Below, piece after piece: positions 1-13,453 of a DNA stretch of 64,000 bases. Source of the stretch: Amyloporia xantha (taxonomy: Eukaryota; Basidiomycota; Agaricomycetes; Polyporales; Adustoporiaceae); contig JAYKKR010000001.1 in assembly GCA_036971615.1 (NCBI GenBank), positions 310,001 through 374,000 of the forward strand. Reading direction: 5' to 3'. The notes under the pieces were generated by a model. It ran no database searches. It saw only the letters and a program-made list of their open reading frames with translations, and was not told the DNA's origin. The position numbers were made by a program, and so were the translations under genes. Numbering within the stretch: the stretch's first letter is position 1; each line of letters starts with the position of its first letter.

Positions 1-45
1 CGGCCTTCGCGAATGGGTCACTCCCGCTATTAGTCGCTAGTAACA

Positions 46-2049
46 ATGCTGACTATCCCGTCCACTCTTGGAGCAGTCCTTGTCGGGAGCCTGCTATCCA
101 TTTTGTGGGTCATGTGCTCATTTTTCTGTTCTATACAATTCATCTTCTTGCACAGTTTATCTGGAGTTGTGGCCATGCAGACACTTCTGTATTATTCGGT
201 TTATACGAAAGACAGGGTTGGACTGAAGATTATGGTATGAACCCTAGGCTTGTACATCCTACATCAATCTGACCTGCGCACCCTATGTATTGGCATAGGT
301 TTGCGGTGTTTGGTTCGCTCAATCGGCTGGTCTCCTTTCTAATTCTCACTCGCGGCCTCCATAGCTTGCTCGATTTTCTACATACTATCTTCATCTGTGT
401 GGCCGATTGGGACTATCTTATTACACATTGGAGCAGTATAACTATTGAGGACTGGATTCCATGGTAAGCGGACAGTGCTTCCGTTACAAGTCTCAACTCT
501 GAGTGCCATCTCTAGGGCAGTTGCAGTACGTCACTATGCATTGCGACCATAGTATGGCCTAACCGCATGACTTAGGCTACAGTTGCACTTACGGTATGCT
601 CTGCCGATCCTCACATGTGATGTTTCGTGTTCACGCCAAGTGTAGGCAATCATGACTTTCGTTGTTCAATGGTAAGTTTCAATTTCAACTGATAACGCAT
701 GACTGTTTTCTTGACCCTCCTACTAGCTTCTTCGCGTATCGGGTTTACACTGGTAAGTATTCATCGTGGGTCTCATTTACCTGAATTTATCGACTAGTTG
801 ATAGTGAGCAGGCATAAGATATACATTGCCGCCCCCCTTGTAAGCGTTCATGGCCTTCAAAGATGTGACTAAACTTTTTCTCATCTCGTCTCTCAGGCAG
901 GTTTTGCTTTAGCACGGCTCGGTAAGTTCCGCTATGCTCATGCTCCGTGCCTGTCAGTTTCCTAACTGCGCATGCCGCCCGATGTAGTCGCGGCTTTGGT
1001 ATCCACTGCCATGATGTCAGCTTCCGTTGTTCCTATATTAGAGAACTGAAGTTCATAAATCTTTAGGGTCCGATACAAAAGTTACGCAGTCTTCAGAGCT
1101 CACATTGGAGTCAGTGAACTCGTTCATTCCAGCAACATGAGTTATCGCTGACCTCTGATCAGTGGGTGTTCACCCTAGGATTGGCACTGTCCGCGACTCT
1201 CGATATTCTCGTTGCCGTCGCTTTATGTTATTACCTCCAGAGAAACCGAAGTGGATTTTCATCGTACGTCGACGAGTCACTCTTTCCTCAGTGGGAAATC
1301 TCACACATCATTGGATAGACTCGACTCAATAATCAACACCCTGACTTTTTATACTGTTCAAAATGGCTCGTTGACGTTGTACGTACCACGTTCTATAGCG
1401 GAGACGTGTCTAACTCGGGTGACTAGCATAACGACAATAGTTGCTTTGATATGTGTAAGTGGCATCTATCGTTATTTTTCGAAGCTGATCCTGAAATCGA
1501 CAGTGGGTATCATTGCGGAATCTAGTATTCCTCGCCCTCCATTTCATCATCACCAAATGTAAGTTTGGTTCTGCTTCTATCTAGAATTATCTCTGAACTA
1601 GTTGATGTCCGGTGATAGTATACGCAAATGCCTTCTTATCCACGTATGTTTCTGGATGAATCATTCCATATGAGTGATTATTCACCATATATTTGCATTG
1701 AAGGCTAAATGCAAGGCGCGGTCTTCGTTTGCAGCAGTCATCCGCAGAGCAAGATCCGTCTTTACCGAGGACGTTCGCTACCATTGATCACAGTAGGGCA
1801 CTCGATCGTGGACGAGACCAAAGTCACATTTATGTATGTTTATATCACCTCGTCCCTAGAATCATGTTCACTGAAGCTTAATATAGCCCATTACGGAAAG
1901 TATTCCCATGACTGCTAAGGTTGGGCTAAATTGCTCGTCCAATTTCGTTGCCTAACCTATGCGTGTAGGTCCAGATAAATGTCGAGCGGAATATACAAGT
2001 TGAAAGCGACTCCGAGCAAGAGCCCGAACCTTCCAAAGTCGCACTGTAA
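46..2049 (+). CDS. DUF6534-type multi-pass membrane protein, tandem copy 1
   Basis: I read a many-exon gene starting at ATG 46 (MLTIPSTLGAVLVG). A second piece reads LSGVVAMQTLLYYSVYTKDR, a third LDFLHTIFICVADWDYLITHW, then FFAYRVYT near 730-752. Near 1170-1260 comes WVFTLGLALSATLD.., LCYYLQRNRSGFSS, followed by DSIINTLTFYTVQNGSLT, VIVYANAFLST and LNARRGLR. This order (about seven membrane segments, then CYYL..RSGFSS, then LNAR) is the layout of basidiomycete DUF6534 proteins, whose function is unknown. The last exon reads INVERNIQVESDSEQEPEPS and stops at 2049. Exon limits are approximate, especially at 780-1150. The neighbour at 3326-5354 is a paralogue in the same direction. Confidence 0.75.
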
Positions 2050-3325
2050 GATATAGCGCTAGCGAAATATATCGTCACCTTGTAGATCACCACCTATTTG
2101 TCTTCATATGGACTCGTATATTCACACACCTGGGGAGGTGATAATCGCCTTTTGGCGCCGCTTGTGGGCCCGAGGCTGATAACTGACTGTTCAATTTTAA
2201 TCATAGTCGTATTTCGGGGTGGTTTCTCTGCGCTTCAAGACGTGTCTTCTCCTGAAATATGGTCGCAGAGACAGTTTGTGTCTGACAAGACGTGGGGTTT
2301 TGTTCAAATTGTCAAAGGACAAGGACTCTGTCCTGCACTTTATTGATTTTCGAGTCAAAGACGAAGAGGTCCATGCTGTCGATCTCAAACGACATTGATC
2401 TTGCAACAAGCTGGCAACTGCTGCTTGCTTCTCAGATATATCAATAACTTGGCAGAGTTTTACGCATTTGAACGATATAGAATCGTATATTATATCATTG
2501 ATATCAATCCTCTCAAACGCTATTCATGTCGGATTCCTTTATGAAAGAAGGTTCGGTGGGTTCCTCATCTCACCAGAAGGCTCCAATTTATTGACTTTCG
2601 CCTTGTCTCTTCACATCTAGATGAATTTACACAACAGTACGCAGCAATTCGAAGTACGTATCACCGCGCGATCCAATCCTTGCCGTGATTTGACCTATTT
2701 CAGGGGTAACGAATTCCGCTCGTGATGTCCAGGTTGCTTTTGAGCCCCGCCAGTGACTCGCTTTGTCTGGAATGCGTCAGTCAGTACTTGGGCGGAAATA
2801 TCTAAATGGCGGATGGCTTTGTACGCACTCCACTGTCCGCCCAGGACTACGTTGCCAGACCATCGCAGTGGCTCTAATCTTAGATGGTGACAGGGTCGGC
2901 AGGAATGAATGCTTCGTTTAGGAAAATTTCATCGCGTGACTGTTGATAAATATTGTTCGGGATCTTACAGCGAATTGTCGGACGCGGGAAGACTTCAGGA
3001 CAAGTGACCGACTCTACATTCACCTTCAGATAACTCTCACCGGGCAAACGCTACGATGAAATCCTGATAGAAAGAAACGATGATGGCCACCATACTGTTT
3101 TTGCATGTGACGATCGGCGTACTGTTTATTTAACTGTAGGTGCTTGATGAACATCATTTCCTCTCACGCCTCCCGACGCATCAATTCTAGAAATTGCCTT
3201 GCCGTCGGTAAACTCAAACCGGCGTCACTCAGTGCGAAGCCTTCCGCCATGATTCGTGTTGACCACGTAAATACTCAAATCGCCGCTGTTAGACCGTCGG
3301 TCTTTCCTCTCCTTTGCCATGAACC
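2050..3325. other. Intergenic stretch between the two DUF6534 genes
   Basis: Short open frames occur here (for example 2098-2346) but none shows a recognisable domain or splice-supported extension. It should hold the 3' end of copy 1 and the promoter of copy 2. I see no repeat or RNA gene. Confidence 0.4.
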
Positions 3326-5354
3326 ATGGAGAATAACTCGTACACAATCACGAATGCGGGGGGCGCCCTGCTTATCGGTACTCTGGTCTCATCTTTGTGC
3401 GATTCAAATGTCCTTTAAAAGAGCTCTCGTTAATCACATAAAATCATTGTCAGAATGTCCGGCACGATCCTGAGGCAAGCTTTGATGTTCTTTTTGGACT
3501 ATCCTAAAGATGCCAGAAGGAACAAAGCTATGGTATGTCTTGAAACTCCTGCTAATGAAGAAGTAACGGCTAATGCTGTGTCTTGTTGGGACAGGTGTCC
3601 ACTCTTTGGTTCGTGGCTGTTTATGACGCTACAAGGCAAATTCATGAATATCACCAGGTTCCTTGACGTGTTGCATACCTGCATGACATGGGTGGCCATG
3701 TGGACGTACCTGATTGACAATTGGGGCAAACGCGAAGTATTAGGAACTATTCCCTGGTTGGTAAACCTTGCTTTGTTAATCTCACAGAACTTACTACGAG
3801 ATATAGGTCCATCGCGGTGCGTGGTAGAGATCTATCTCATGGTTATGATTTCCATAATGAGAAGCAAACCAGGCCACGGTACTATTCACAGTGCGTTTCT
3901 CCATCTTGTCTTTCCTTACGTGGCTCTTAAAACATAATTAAAGGGCCTTTCCATGTTTATTACACAATGGTAAGTGATAGCCACCTGCCGCCTTCGGACT
4001 GCTGATTATTGATTAGCTTCTTTGCGTACCGGGTGCACGTCTGTGAGTCCGCATATCCTGTCGCTCCAGAGCGATAGTCTTATCAGAATACGACAGTGAG
4101 CTTTTACTGCTGGTATATTACCGTACCCGTTGTGAGCATATACATATAAGTCAGCGATGCCCTCTCTGATGACCTGAGTAGGTGCTCGGTGCCACGTTGA
4201 GACTCGGTGCGTTTTCCGAGACGTACTGACTCTTAGCTATCCTGATATCTCAGTTTTGTTCAGCTATTCTTTTAGGCAAGTCCGCTCGTAGAAACGGTTC
4301 TTATGAAGCGCTGATTTTCCCTGAGTTCAGTATCTACTGGTAAATTGTATGTGACTGTATCATGCATAGATTGTCTTAGCTATCACTGAAGTTCCAATAT
4401 TTGAAGGGTGATTTTGAACAGCTATGAAGATTACACGCGTGAATGCGGGGTGAGTCTATCACTGATCTGTCTTTCCCACGAAGGATTACTTAAATGTCTA
4501 CTCGACAGTGGCTATTCACTGTTGGATTGACTTTGTCGACAATCGTGGATGCCACTATCACACTCTTCCTGACATTACTGCTATTGCGGAGTAGAACTGG
4601 GTACTCAACGTCGTGAGCCAAAACATGAGGGTTGAATTTTTCAATGAGATATACTAACGTGTGGTCTTGAGCAGCACCGACCGCTTGATCGACCTTATTG
4701 TGATTTACACGGTTGAGACAGGGATGATAACTTGGTATGAGGTTTTGACGCAGTCAAAAACAGTACGAAGCATTGATGGTGATGCAGTATAGCGACCATA
4801 GCGTGTTTGGCTTGCGTAAGTACAGCGTCCTGTTGGGTCTCGTTCATAGCTGCTATTATATGCTGACATGTTGTGTCGGAAAGTGGCTCACAATGAAGAA
4901 CAACTTGGTCTTCTTGGCTATACATTTTATTCTCGGAAAACGTGAGCCAGTTCCCCTGCTTCTCGTCACATACGCTTACCTTTATGCATTAGTTTATGCG
5001 AGCTCCCTGCTGGCAACGTAAGGATCAGGCATTTTTGAGATGTTCCAGTAACGAGACTTTTCCAGGTTGAACACTCGGAAGTCGCTTCGTGACCACGCGT
5101 TGCGGTCTGTTGATCTTCGAACTCCTAGTCAGCCGACTGTACATATGCCTCCCAGGAGTACTGAACGTCGTGGTCAACAAAGTCGGTCGGAGGACCATAG
5201 TTTGGATTTTTACTTGGTAAATCTATGCCTAAGATCAGACCATAAAGGAAGGTGCTAACAAAGCTACATGCAGGAAACAGATATACGTGTGCTCTCGGGG
5301 TCTGAAGATGTCGCAGACCAGCGAAAGGTGGCACTTTTATCGTCTTTGATTTAA
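3326..5354 (+). CDS. DUF6534-type multi-pass membrane protein, tandem copy 2
   Basis: The start ATG at 3326 gives MENNSYTITNAGGALLIGTL, aligning with the N-terminus of copy 1. Later exons read LSGTILRQALMFFLDYPKDA, FLDVLHTCMTWVAMWTYLID, FFAYRVHV (about 4020), WLFTVGLTLSTIVDATITL, LLLLRSRTGYST, TDRLIDLIVIYTVETGMIT, YLYALVYASSLLAT and LNTRKSLR. Each has a counterpart in the same order in copy 1, so the two arose by tandem duplication but are now well diverged. The last exon reads ETDIRVLSGSEDVADQRK and stops at 5354. Role unknown; a seven-helix-like membrane protein is the family expectation. Internal exon borders are approximate. Confidence 0.75.
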
Positions 5355-5861
5355 ACCCACTAACTGGTATGAATCATAGGTTGCCGAAAGACAATCTGAG
5401 CTTGAACTTGCCGACACGTACATATGACACTCAGACCGCGAGTTCTGATTTACACAATTGTTTTGCTTAGCACTGGGTTGCTTCTTGTCATACATAAATG
5501 CAAAGCTCATCCATTCATTCATTCAAACATGGTTGTGTCGGGAAATATCTCGCAGTTGGGTCTCCAAACGATTGATGTTCTTTCTACTGAAGTCTAAGTA
5601 TATTGAGGACTTCTGTCGTGATTTGTAAACATAATTATGTTGACTCAACTTTGCAGACGTGGAAGCACTGCTTATTGAATTTGAAAAGCGTGAGCGCGTA
5701 CTGTGCCAACGCGAAACGTAACGCGATAGTCACGCGTGACACTACGCGAAGTGGCACGCCGCGGCGCGTCAAATCCGACTTGAGTGGCAGCTCGAACCCG
5801 CTTCTCTGTTGTCCCTTAGATCTACCTTGTCCTTTCTACATTTGCTTTCCCAGCTCATATC
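5355..5861. other. Intergenic, upstream of MAU2
   Basis: No gene seen. The last about 100 bases before ATG 5862 are pyrimidine-rich (cttttcc/tttgctttccc), as is common just upstream of basidiomycete start codons. Confidence 0.4.
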
Positions 5862-8800
5862 ATGTCTGATGATACTCCTCGTCCTGTAAAGCGGAGGAGA
5901 TTAGATTCTTCGTCACAGTCACCTCTGCCTAACTCTATGTCTACTAGTAATATATCCCTTGCGCCTCTTCCTCCGGCGGTCCTCCTGGTATCTCTTCCTG
6001 CGTTGTTGATACATCCACCAAACCACCGCTGCTATATACAGTCTCTCGTCTTATCCCTAACTGCGCTACGAAGATGTCTCGTGATACCAGCGCTGGCCCC
6101 AGAGATCGAGTGTCGTGCGTGGACTGGCCTCGCGGAGATCGGTATGAAGGTGATATCAGGAGGACTCAGCCAAAACGAAAAACATCCATGGGCGAAAGGA
6201 ATTGAAGCAGAGGGGCGTGTGTCTGTTGTGATATGTTGGCAGTCACGCTCAATCTATTTCTCCTTCAGGTCGAGAAGGCTATCAGCAAAGGGGTGAGTAT
6301 TGTTTCATCTTCGTAAGTTTTGAAGAGCTTGTCCTGTATTTCTGCCTTTTCTGCGTTGACGTTTGCCATTCCTCTGTTTTGAGTTCCTGTATGCGTGGTT
6401 CTTTATGCTGACAACCATTAACTTCCCTTAGTCAATCATCGCCCAGAAGGTAACGCATACTGGTTCCATCTAAACCTCTTCGTTGCTTACCTGTACCACA
6501 GCATCCGTCTTTACGCGCATATAAGCATCATCTCGCTCTCCTCCAGGCTCAACTTTCTCACTGGCAGCACAAAACCAAATATGCACGCAACCAGATCCGC
6601 AATTTGCTCGCATCCTTTTTGCCGACCGACCCTCCGCATATCATCTACTCTGCACACCTAGCATACATCACCCTTCTTACCACTCCGGCACCATCTCCGC
6701 TTGCCCCATCGAAAATACTTCCGGCATCAACTCCCCCGGTTCAGAGCCCTCAGGATATCCATGCAGCTCTTAGTGCCATCGAAGACCTCGTCGAACATTC
6801 GGGAAAGAATGAGCACAAGCATGTCACTCTCCTCGGACGCGTTCTCCGCCTCCGTGTTCTCGTCGCGGCCACTATGTGGTCCAACGTGCCGGAAGCACTC
6901 CAGCAAGCTGAAGCAGCGCTCGGTCTCTCATACGAGGCGAACGTGACACCAAAACCACAGACGGCTTCGCAAGTCGCCAAGGGCAAAGCAGCAGCTAAGC
7001 AGCCGGAGGCGACGTTCATCTCGTTTGAGAACGCGTTCGAAGCCGCGATGGCCGTACATGTGCTTATGATGTCTGTGGTGTATTACACGCACATGGGGAG
7101 TGCCATGGAAGCTTCGCCGAGATTGTCACATCTTCATGCACTGCTTGACTCCGGGGCTCTGGATAAGTTTCCGACGGGGACGATTGAGGTGAGTCTGAGT
7201 CTGAGACAACATGCCTCGCATATGATGTATGGGGTTATGGAGCATGCATCATCATACTTGACTACCTCTCGTCGTTGTTCAACATGGCAGCTCTGCTCTC
7301 AATGGTCTGAATGCGACATACTTACAAAATTCACCTTAGATACTCTTCACAAACGCACCGCCGCTGGTCATCGAGGCGACGCATCCACGCGTGCTTTTCT
7401 TGCTCGCATTCCTTGTCAGTGCTACTGCCAAGCGAGATGCCGTGGGGCGAAAACCAAAACGTAAGGTTTTCGCTACGGAGGGACTCGCCACCTGGGAGAG
7501 TGAGGCCTCCCGTGAGATGTCCTGTAGGTATCTTTGGCAGATTTTCCAACAATCCTATTTAAATATGCTTGTTAACCTCTGCTGCAGTTACGCTATGGGC
7601 AGGGCTAGGCGATGTTGAGGAAGTCGAGCAGCGCCTGGTCAAGATCAAGGCAGACCTGCTCTGTGAGCTCATTGCTGTACATCCAATGTTTCCTGACCAG
7701 TGTGTGCGGAAATTGACTGCTTGTATTTCAGGTGTCAATTATGCGCAGTGAATTTGATACCGCTGAAGAGGTATGATTTGGTCCTTTCCGCAATCCTGAC
7801 ACCTATTCTGAGGAAACGTGCTCACGATGCAGAACCTCGACATTCTCATCGCGCATACACGCACGTATGACATCTTTCCGCTCTTTGCCGCCCGTATCGC
7901 ACTGCACCACGGGCATCTCGCACATGCACTCGGCCAAACGGCACGCGCACTCCAATGTTATCGCGTAGCCGCACACCGCGCCGAGCAGGGAAGCTTCGTG
8001 GAGATCGCCGCCCGGGTAGGAGAAATCGCACTCCAGATCGGCTTGAAGCGGTCGCTCGTTGGCGAAGAAGATGGCGAAGGAGCGATAGAGGAAGCGAGAG
8101 AAGACACCGCGAAGGCGATGGAAGTCGCTAAGGCATGCCGTGAGATGGGCGGAGCGCTCGAGGCTGTAGGACAGGTGATTGAGGCGTGTCTGACGCCGGA
8201 GATTCTGAAGTCGAAGTGCGTTTAGCTGCATTCTCTCTTAGCACCAGGACGGGAACTCAGTTACTGACCGCTCTGCCGTGTTCTCCCCAGACAACATTTG
8301 AAATATGCCCTGGGTCTCGCAACTAAAGCACAAGATAACCACCTACGGGCACTTATTCTCGCGCTGATCGCGTCCCATTATTTCCATACTGCTGGAGATC
8401 ATGCTCTGGAGATGCTCCAGACTTGTGAACAGCTCGCGGCGGGACTGGGTGCGCCGCCCGCAAAGGCTACTGCGTCGGGTTCCGGGCAGGCAGAGACGAA
8501 ACAAACGGCGCCTGTCATGATAGGAAACGCACCACTCGGGCTCTGGGTTGGGGAGCGCTTCTTGGGTGAGTACATGCCTGTAATCCCCCTCGACTGTAAA
8601 TTGACATTTTTCTCTACAAGAACTGTTCAAGCGGGCAGGCAAAGAGACCCGTGCACAAAAGCAGTCAGTTGCCAATGCCCAGCTCGCAAAGGCTGTGGCA
8701 GACCTTGCGCAACGAGCCATGGGGGAACAAATATCGAATGCATCGTGACGTGGTCTCATACACTCATCTTACTTTATCATGCGAACACAAGCCACACCTT

Positions 8801-8935
8801 ACCAGCAGAATCTCAGTCATAATCGTCTACTCTCTCGGTCTTTATTCTCTGTTCATATAGTCGCAATTGCACTCACTGCTCAAGGATGGTCCACTAGCGC
8901 TAGAATTTCGTCGTTTCCTCGCAATGCTCTGTTGA
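5862..8935 (+). CDS. SCC4: Cohesin loading factor subunit MAU2/SCC4
   Basis: Partner of Scc2/NIPBL in loading cohesin onto chromosomes; an all-helical TPR-like protein. The N-terminus is MSDDTPRPVKRRRLDSSSQ, a short basic leader. Exon 1 ends at 6218 (intron gtgtct..ttcag), then VEKAISKG, SIIAQK and HPSLRAYKHHLALLQAQLSH. After WQHKTKYARNQIRNL comes SFLPTDPPHIIYSAHLAYIT, the signature block of MAU2. Later exons give VLFLLAFLVSATAKRDAVGR, LWAGLGDVEEVEQRLVKIK, NLDILIAHTRTYDIFPLFAA, HALGQTARALQCYRVAAHRA and LGLATKAQDN. The last exon reads SQLHSLLKDGPLALEFRRFL and stops at 8935. About nine introns are used, all GT..AG. Length and order fit the family (PF10345). No breaks seen. Confidence 0.88.
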
Positions 8936-9595
8936 CGTTCTGAATCACGCTTGTTCGTAATGTAGCCATAGTCTGACATTGTCATTGACCATAGTAATCA
9001 CCAATATTATTCACTTCTGAGAACACCGAGCGAAAGTCAATAAGTACAGTACGTACGCACGTTTGTAGGGGATCAGCGAATGCCGTGCGAGTGATCCGCT
9101 GCTCGGAGAATCAAGCAAGTAGCCACGAGGAAGTTATGAAGAACGACCGCCCATTGATGGCGGTGTCCTCCTCAATACCACCATCGTCCCCGCTCGCCCT
9201 GCTGCGTGTGTTCACCGTAATCTTCTCAGCTGGACTACGCAGATCCTAAGTACCAGCGTACGCTCACCAACCATGATTTCTCTAAGCTCTTCCCAGGTGG
9301 CGTTTCTGGGCACGTGCATATTGTGCGGAATCGACGAAAGCGAACAAGTCGCCGCTGAAGGTTTGAAGCATCCATCAGCGCTCATCGCATTACTATCCTC
9401 ATCCTCATTTTCGGGCTAGACGGAGTCGTAAGGTTCATGTTTGGGCGAATTTAATTCAGTTTCGGCGGCGTATCTGTCCTTCACTGGTTTTTTAATATCC
9501 CCACCCTCTGTCTCCACACTACGGGAGCCTCTACCCGAGCGATCGTGAAAGACCACTCTGCGCCTTCCTCTCGAACCGGTGAACCCGTTGACGGT
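8936..9595. other. Intergenic between MAU2 and tetraspanin
   Basis: No gene seen. Serves as the 3' region of MAU2 and promoter of the tetraspanin gene. A frame open upstream of 9596 has no ATG, which supports the ATG at 9596 as the start. Confidence 0.4.
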
Positions 9596-10945
9596 ATGGA
9601 TCCGAATGACACACCACCTCTTGAGCCCCCGCGTGCTCCGTTTCACTCAGGACCCGAATCCCCACGCTCTTTGACCTCTATTACCAAGAATGACGGCCTC
9701 AACACCCCACTCACTAGTACAGACTCGAAGGAATTTTCCAGCTCGCTCAGCACCCACTACCTGCCGTCCAAGTTCTCAAATACCTTACTTTCCGGTGGGC
9801 CGAAGAGGCGGAAGACCTGGAAGAGCACAGAGGTCGTGCTCCCCAAGCGGGGCGGTGGACGTGAAGCCTTCAGGCGCAACGAGCCCCGCATGCCGGGAGA
9901 GGAAGATGAGGATTACGATGGGTTGATCTTCGGCACTCGTCATGGAGGACATACAAAATCGCGGCCTAGCTGGAACAGATTCAAGTGGACACTCTTCGTT
10001 TCCAATTTGATCGTACGTATCCCATTCGGCTATCGAACTGAGAATCCCGTACCAAACACTAGCCCTCCAGTTCACGGCCTACTCTATCGCCGGCCTCGTC
10101 GCCTGCCTCATTCTCTGGTTCAACATCTGGGAGAAAGCCGACATCATTCGTGTCGGTAACCAGCCCGAGCTCATCATCTCCACGCTCGCCGCCGCCCTGG
10201 GCGTCTTTACCGCGCTCGTTGGGTGGTCCGGCATCCTCCTCAACAACCGCGCCTTCCTCGCGGTATACTGCCTGCTCACCTGGATCTGTTTCGCCTTCCT
10301 CGTCACGCCCGGGTATATTACTTATAAACGGCGCACGTTCAACCTCGAGGGCAAGATCAACGAGCAGTGGTCCCGCGAGCTCGGGCTCGACGGGCGAGTG
10401 CGCATCCAGAACCAGCTGCACTGCTGTGGCTACTTCAGCCCGTTCGTGGAGGCGACGGTGAGCCAGACGTGCTATGCGCGGAGCGTCCTTCCCGGTTGCA
10501 AGTCGGCGTACCTCCATTATCAGCGCCAGATCTTGGAGTGGTGGTACACGGTCATATTCTCCATCGTGCCGGCGCAGATTTTGGTCATGGTCGTCGGCCT
10601 GCTGTGCTCGAACCATGTCACGTATCGCTTTGGGAAGGGCATGATGCCCAAAGCCTACCGCCTCGACATGAACAGTCTGGCCATCATTATGGATAATTAC
10701 GCTAGGTCTGTGTGCCACGTCCGCGCTTACGGTCGTAAGCAACATACTGATTTTTATTTCTTCCGTTCAGCCAAATCGCGGAGCAGTATGGTGCCGACGT
10801 CGCGACGGATATTATGGCGCGCTCCAGATCGAACCTCCAACTAGATTCTATGCCTATGGTACCCTACTCCAGAAGTTCGTCTATGACATCCAGCGGCCGA
10901 TTCAACCCCTTCACCACGACGCTGCGTGATTCAACGATATATTAG
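9596..10945 (+). CDS. Tetraspanin (basidiomycete Tsp2-like) with long cytosolic N-terminus
   Basis: Three exons: 9596-10012, 10071-10705 and 10771-10945. The first about 140 residues (MDPNDTPPLEPPRAPFHSGP..) are polar, rich in Ser/Pro and Lys/Arg, and presumably cytosolic. Four membrane helices follow: one across the first splice (FTAYSIAGLVACLILWF), IISTLAAALGVFTALVGWSG, AFLAVYCLLTWICFAFLV, and after the large loop WWYTVIFSIVPAQILVMVVG. The large loop has the tetraspanin hallmark Cys-Cys-Gly (QLHCCGYF) and two further cysteines (SQTCYAR, LPGCKSA). The C-terminal tail is Ser/Thr-rich. Tetraspanins organise membrane microdomains; basidiomycetes carry Pls1 and Tsp2 types. The Tsp2 assignment is inferred from the CCG plus long N-terminus. 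Confidence 0.85.
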
Positions 10946-12012
10946 ACCTGGCTAATTACAGGAATGGTATCTGTCTCCGTTGGCACCATTTCCACTCAGG
11001 CCGACTATGCGTCCCGGTGCTTTATATCCAATGATACACACACTAGATACTCCTGTACACGAGACGGACTATGCGGACTTTTTTGTCCTCAGAATACATA
11101 CCTACTATAAATTTTCCTCCCGTTGCTCAACTGCTTCGGAGGGTACACTCTTCGATTATACACGATCTATCGCTGCGATAAACGCCCCAGATGATCGCCT
11201 GGGGTGGTGTCGGACGTGGTGGATTCGACTCCGGACCATGTATGATGTCGGATGTCTTTTATGACAAGGATGACCACACCAAAGATTCGACAAGGTGCAG
11301 ACACACATATACGTTCTTTCGCACTCGACCAAATCATGGCTATGTTGAAGACAGAATGAACATCGATTGAAAACAAAAGCGAAAGAACAGATGGTAATAT
11401 CGTATACAGTCATTCCCGAGCCGTCGCTGGCGACCAAAAGTATGTTCGAATCCCCGGCTCTGCTCTCCCTGCACCTAGAAACAGGAAGAGGCGCGACAAA
11501 GTCGAGCACTAAGACATCCGGTTCGTATCCGCCCTGCTTTGGCACAGACCAGCCCGGTGAAGGAAGGAGGCCTGTAATTCGACTTGAGGTGCGTTGAGAG
11601 AGGGAAGAGGTGCGAAGAGGCCGAATTTATAGTCTCACGTGAGCCGGGAGAATCTCAGATCCCATCATCCCTCGCCGATGATGTCGCCATCTTGTAGGAC
11701 TCACCGCCTCTCAGATCTCACCGCTCGAAGCTTCGTACCACATAATCTTGCTGGTAACACGCTCGCTATATCATTAATGGAAGGGAATGCAGACCACGTA
11801 TCCTTGAGACAACAATACACGCCTTGACATCCGAAATGTTTCAAAGGGCATATGACATAAAACATAGGCATTTATCTGAACAATACCGGATTTACAAATT
11901 TATGGCATAGCCACAGACTAGTCGTACAGTAGAAGGACGCTTCAAGATAAAAACCATCACAGCGATAACCGGAGAGGAGGGGCAGACGGGATCACGACTC
12001 AAGGAAGCGCAC
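10946..12012. other. Intergenic between convergent tetraspanin and H3 genes
   Basis: About 1.07 kb lie between two convergent 3' ends. An open frame on the minus strand (11156-11545, starting MPKQGGYEPDVLVLDFVAP) shows no known motif and could be chance. I see no repeat structure. Confidence 0.35.
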
Positions 12013-12790
<778 letters not shown>

Positions 12791-13453
12791 TGCTATTCAA
12801 AGATGTGTAGGAGAGAGATGTAAGACGAGGGGCGGGACGAAGGCGTTCTTGACGAGGGCGGCCTTGTGAGCGGTGGTGGTTGACGACGAAGGAGCGGTGA
12901 GAGGCGGTGGGGCCTTGCGCTGGCTGTTCTCTGCCCCGTTGGAGGTCCGATTCTCCCTTTCCCACGGTTCAAACATCCGTACAACAAAGCTACCAAACCT
13001 AGTCCCTTCGACGCGACTTGCCCGCGGAAGATGGCTCCAATTTCTTAGAAATTCGACTTTCTTCTTCATATGCCCTCATTCGTAGCTCTATATTATCCAG
13101 AAATGACCGTCATGAGTTTCTCCTCACTTATCTATCGTTGTCTCTGCTCGAACGCCGTGAAAGTGAACAGAATGCGTTGATGAAGATATTTGAACGCTGG
13201 GCTCTCCGCGCGCTTTATGGGCGCTAAAGCTGGTTCACTGGACGATCCTTGGCCACTCGACTTCATTTGATTCCCAATCTTTGCACCATCAATTACTCAT
13301 GCAAAATATTTTGCAAAAGTCATATGATCAAGTCATTGGTATCTTCTCAACATTTGTGGTAGTACATTTCTGTCTATTTGCTACGAATCTGTTTCTAGAC
13401 GTGACGTATACACTAGGTTTAGATACAGCATTTTCTTGTCATCTTCTTCATCT
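12791..13453. other. H3 promoter region and 3' region of phosphoglycerate mutase
   Basis: Head-to-tail spacing of about 660 bases between the H3 start and the mutase stop, both on the minus strand. The part next to H3 is CT/GA-rich. I found no second histone gene and no clear TATA box. Confidence 0.4.

Noticed and set aside
9545..9595. Upstream start of the tetraspanin
   Set aside because: The earlier codon in frame is GTG, not ATG; the ATG at 9596 gives a normal protein.
11440..11466. Possible tRNA 3' half (gttcgaatccccggc)
   Set aside because: It matches a T-loop/B-box, but the five bases before it do not pair with those after it, and no A-box or acceptor stem lies upstream.
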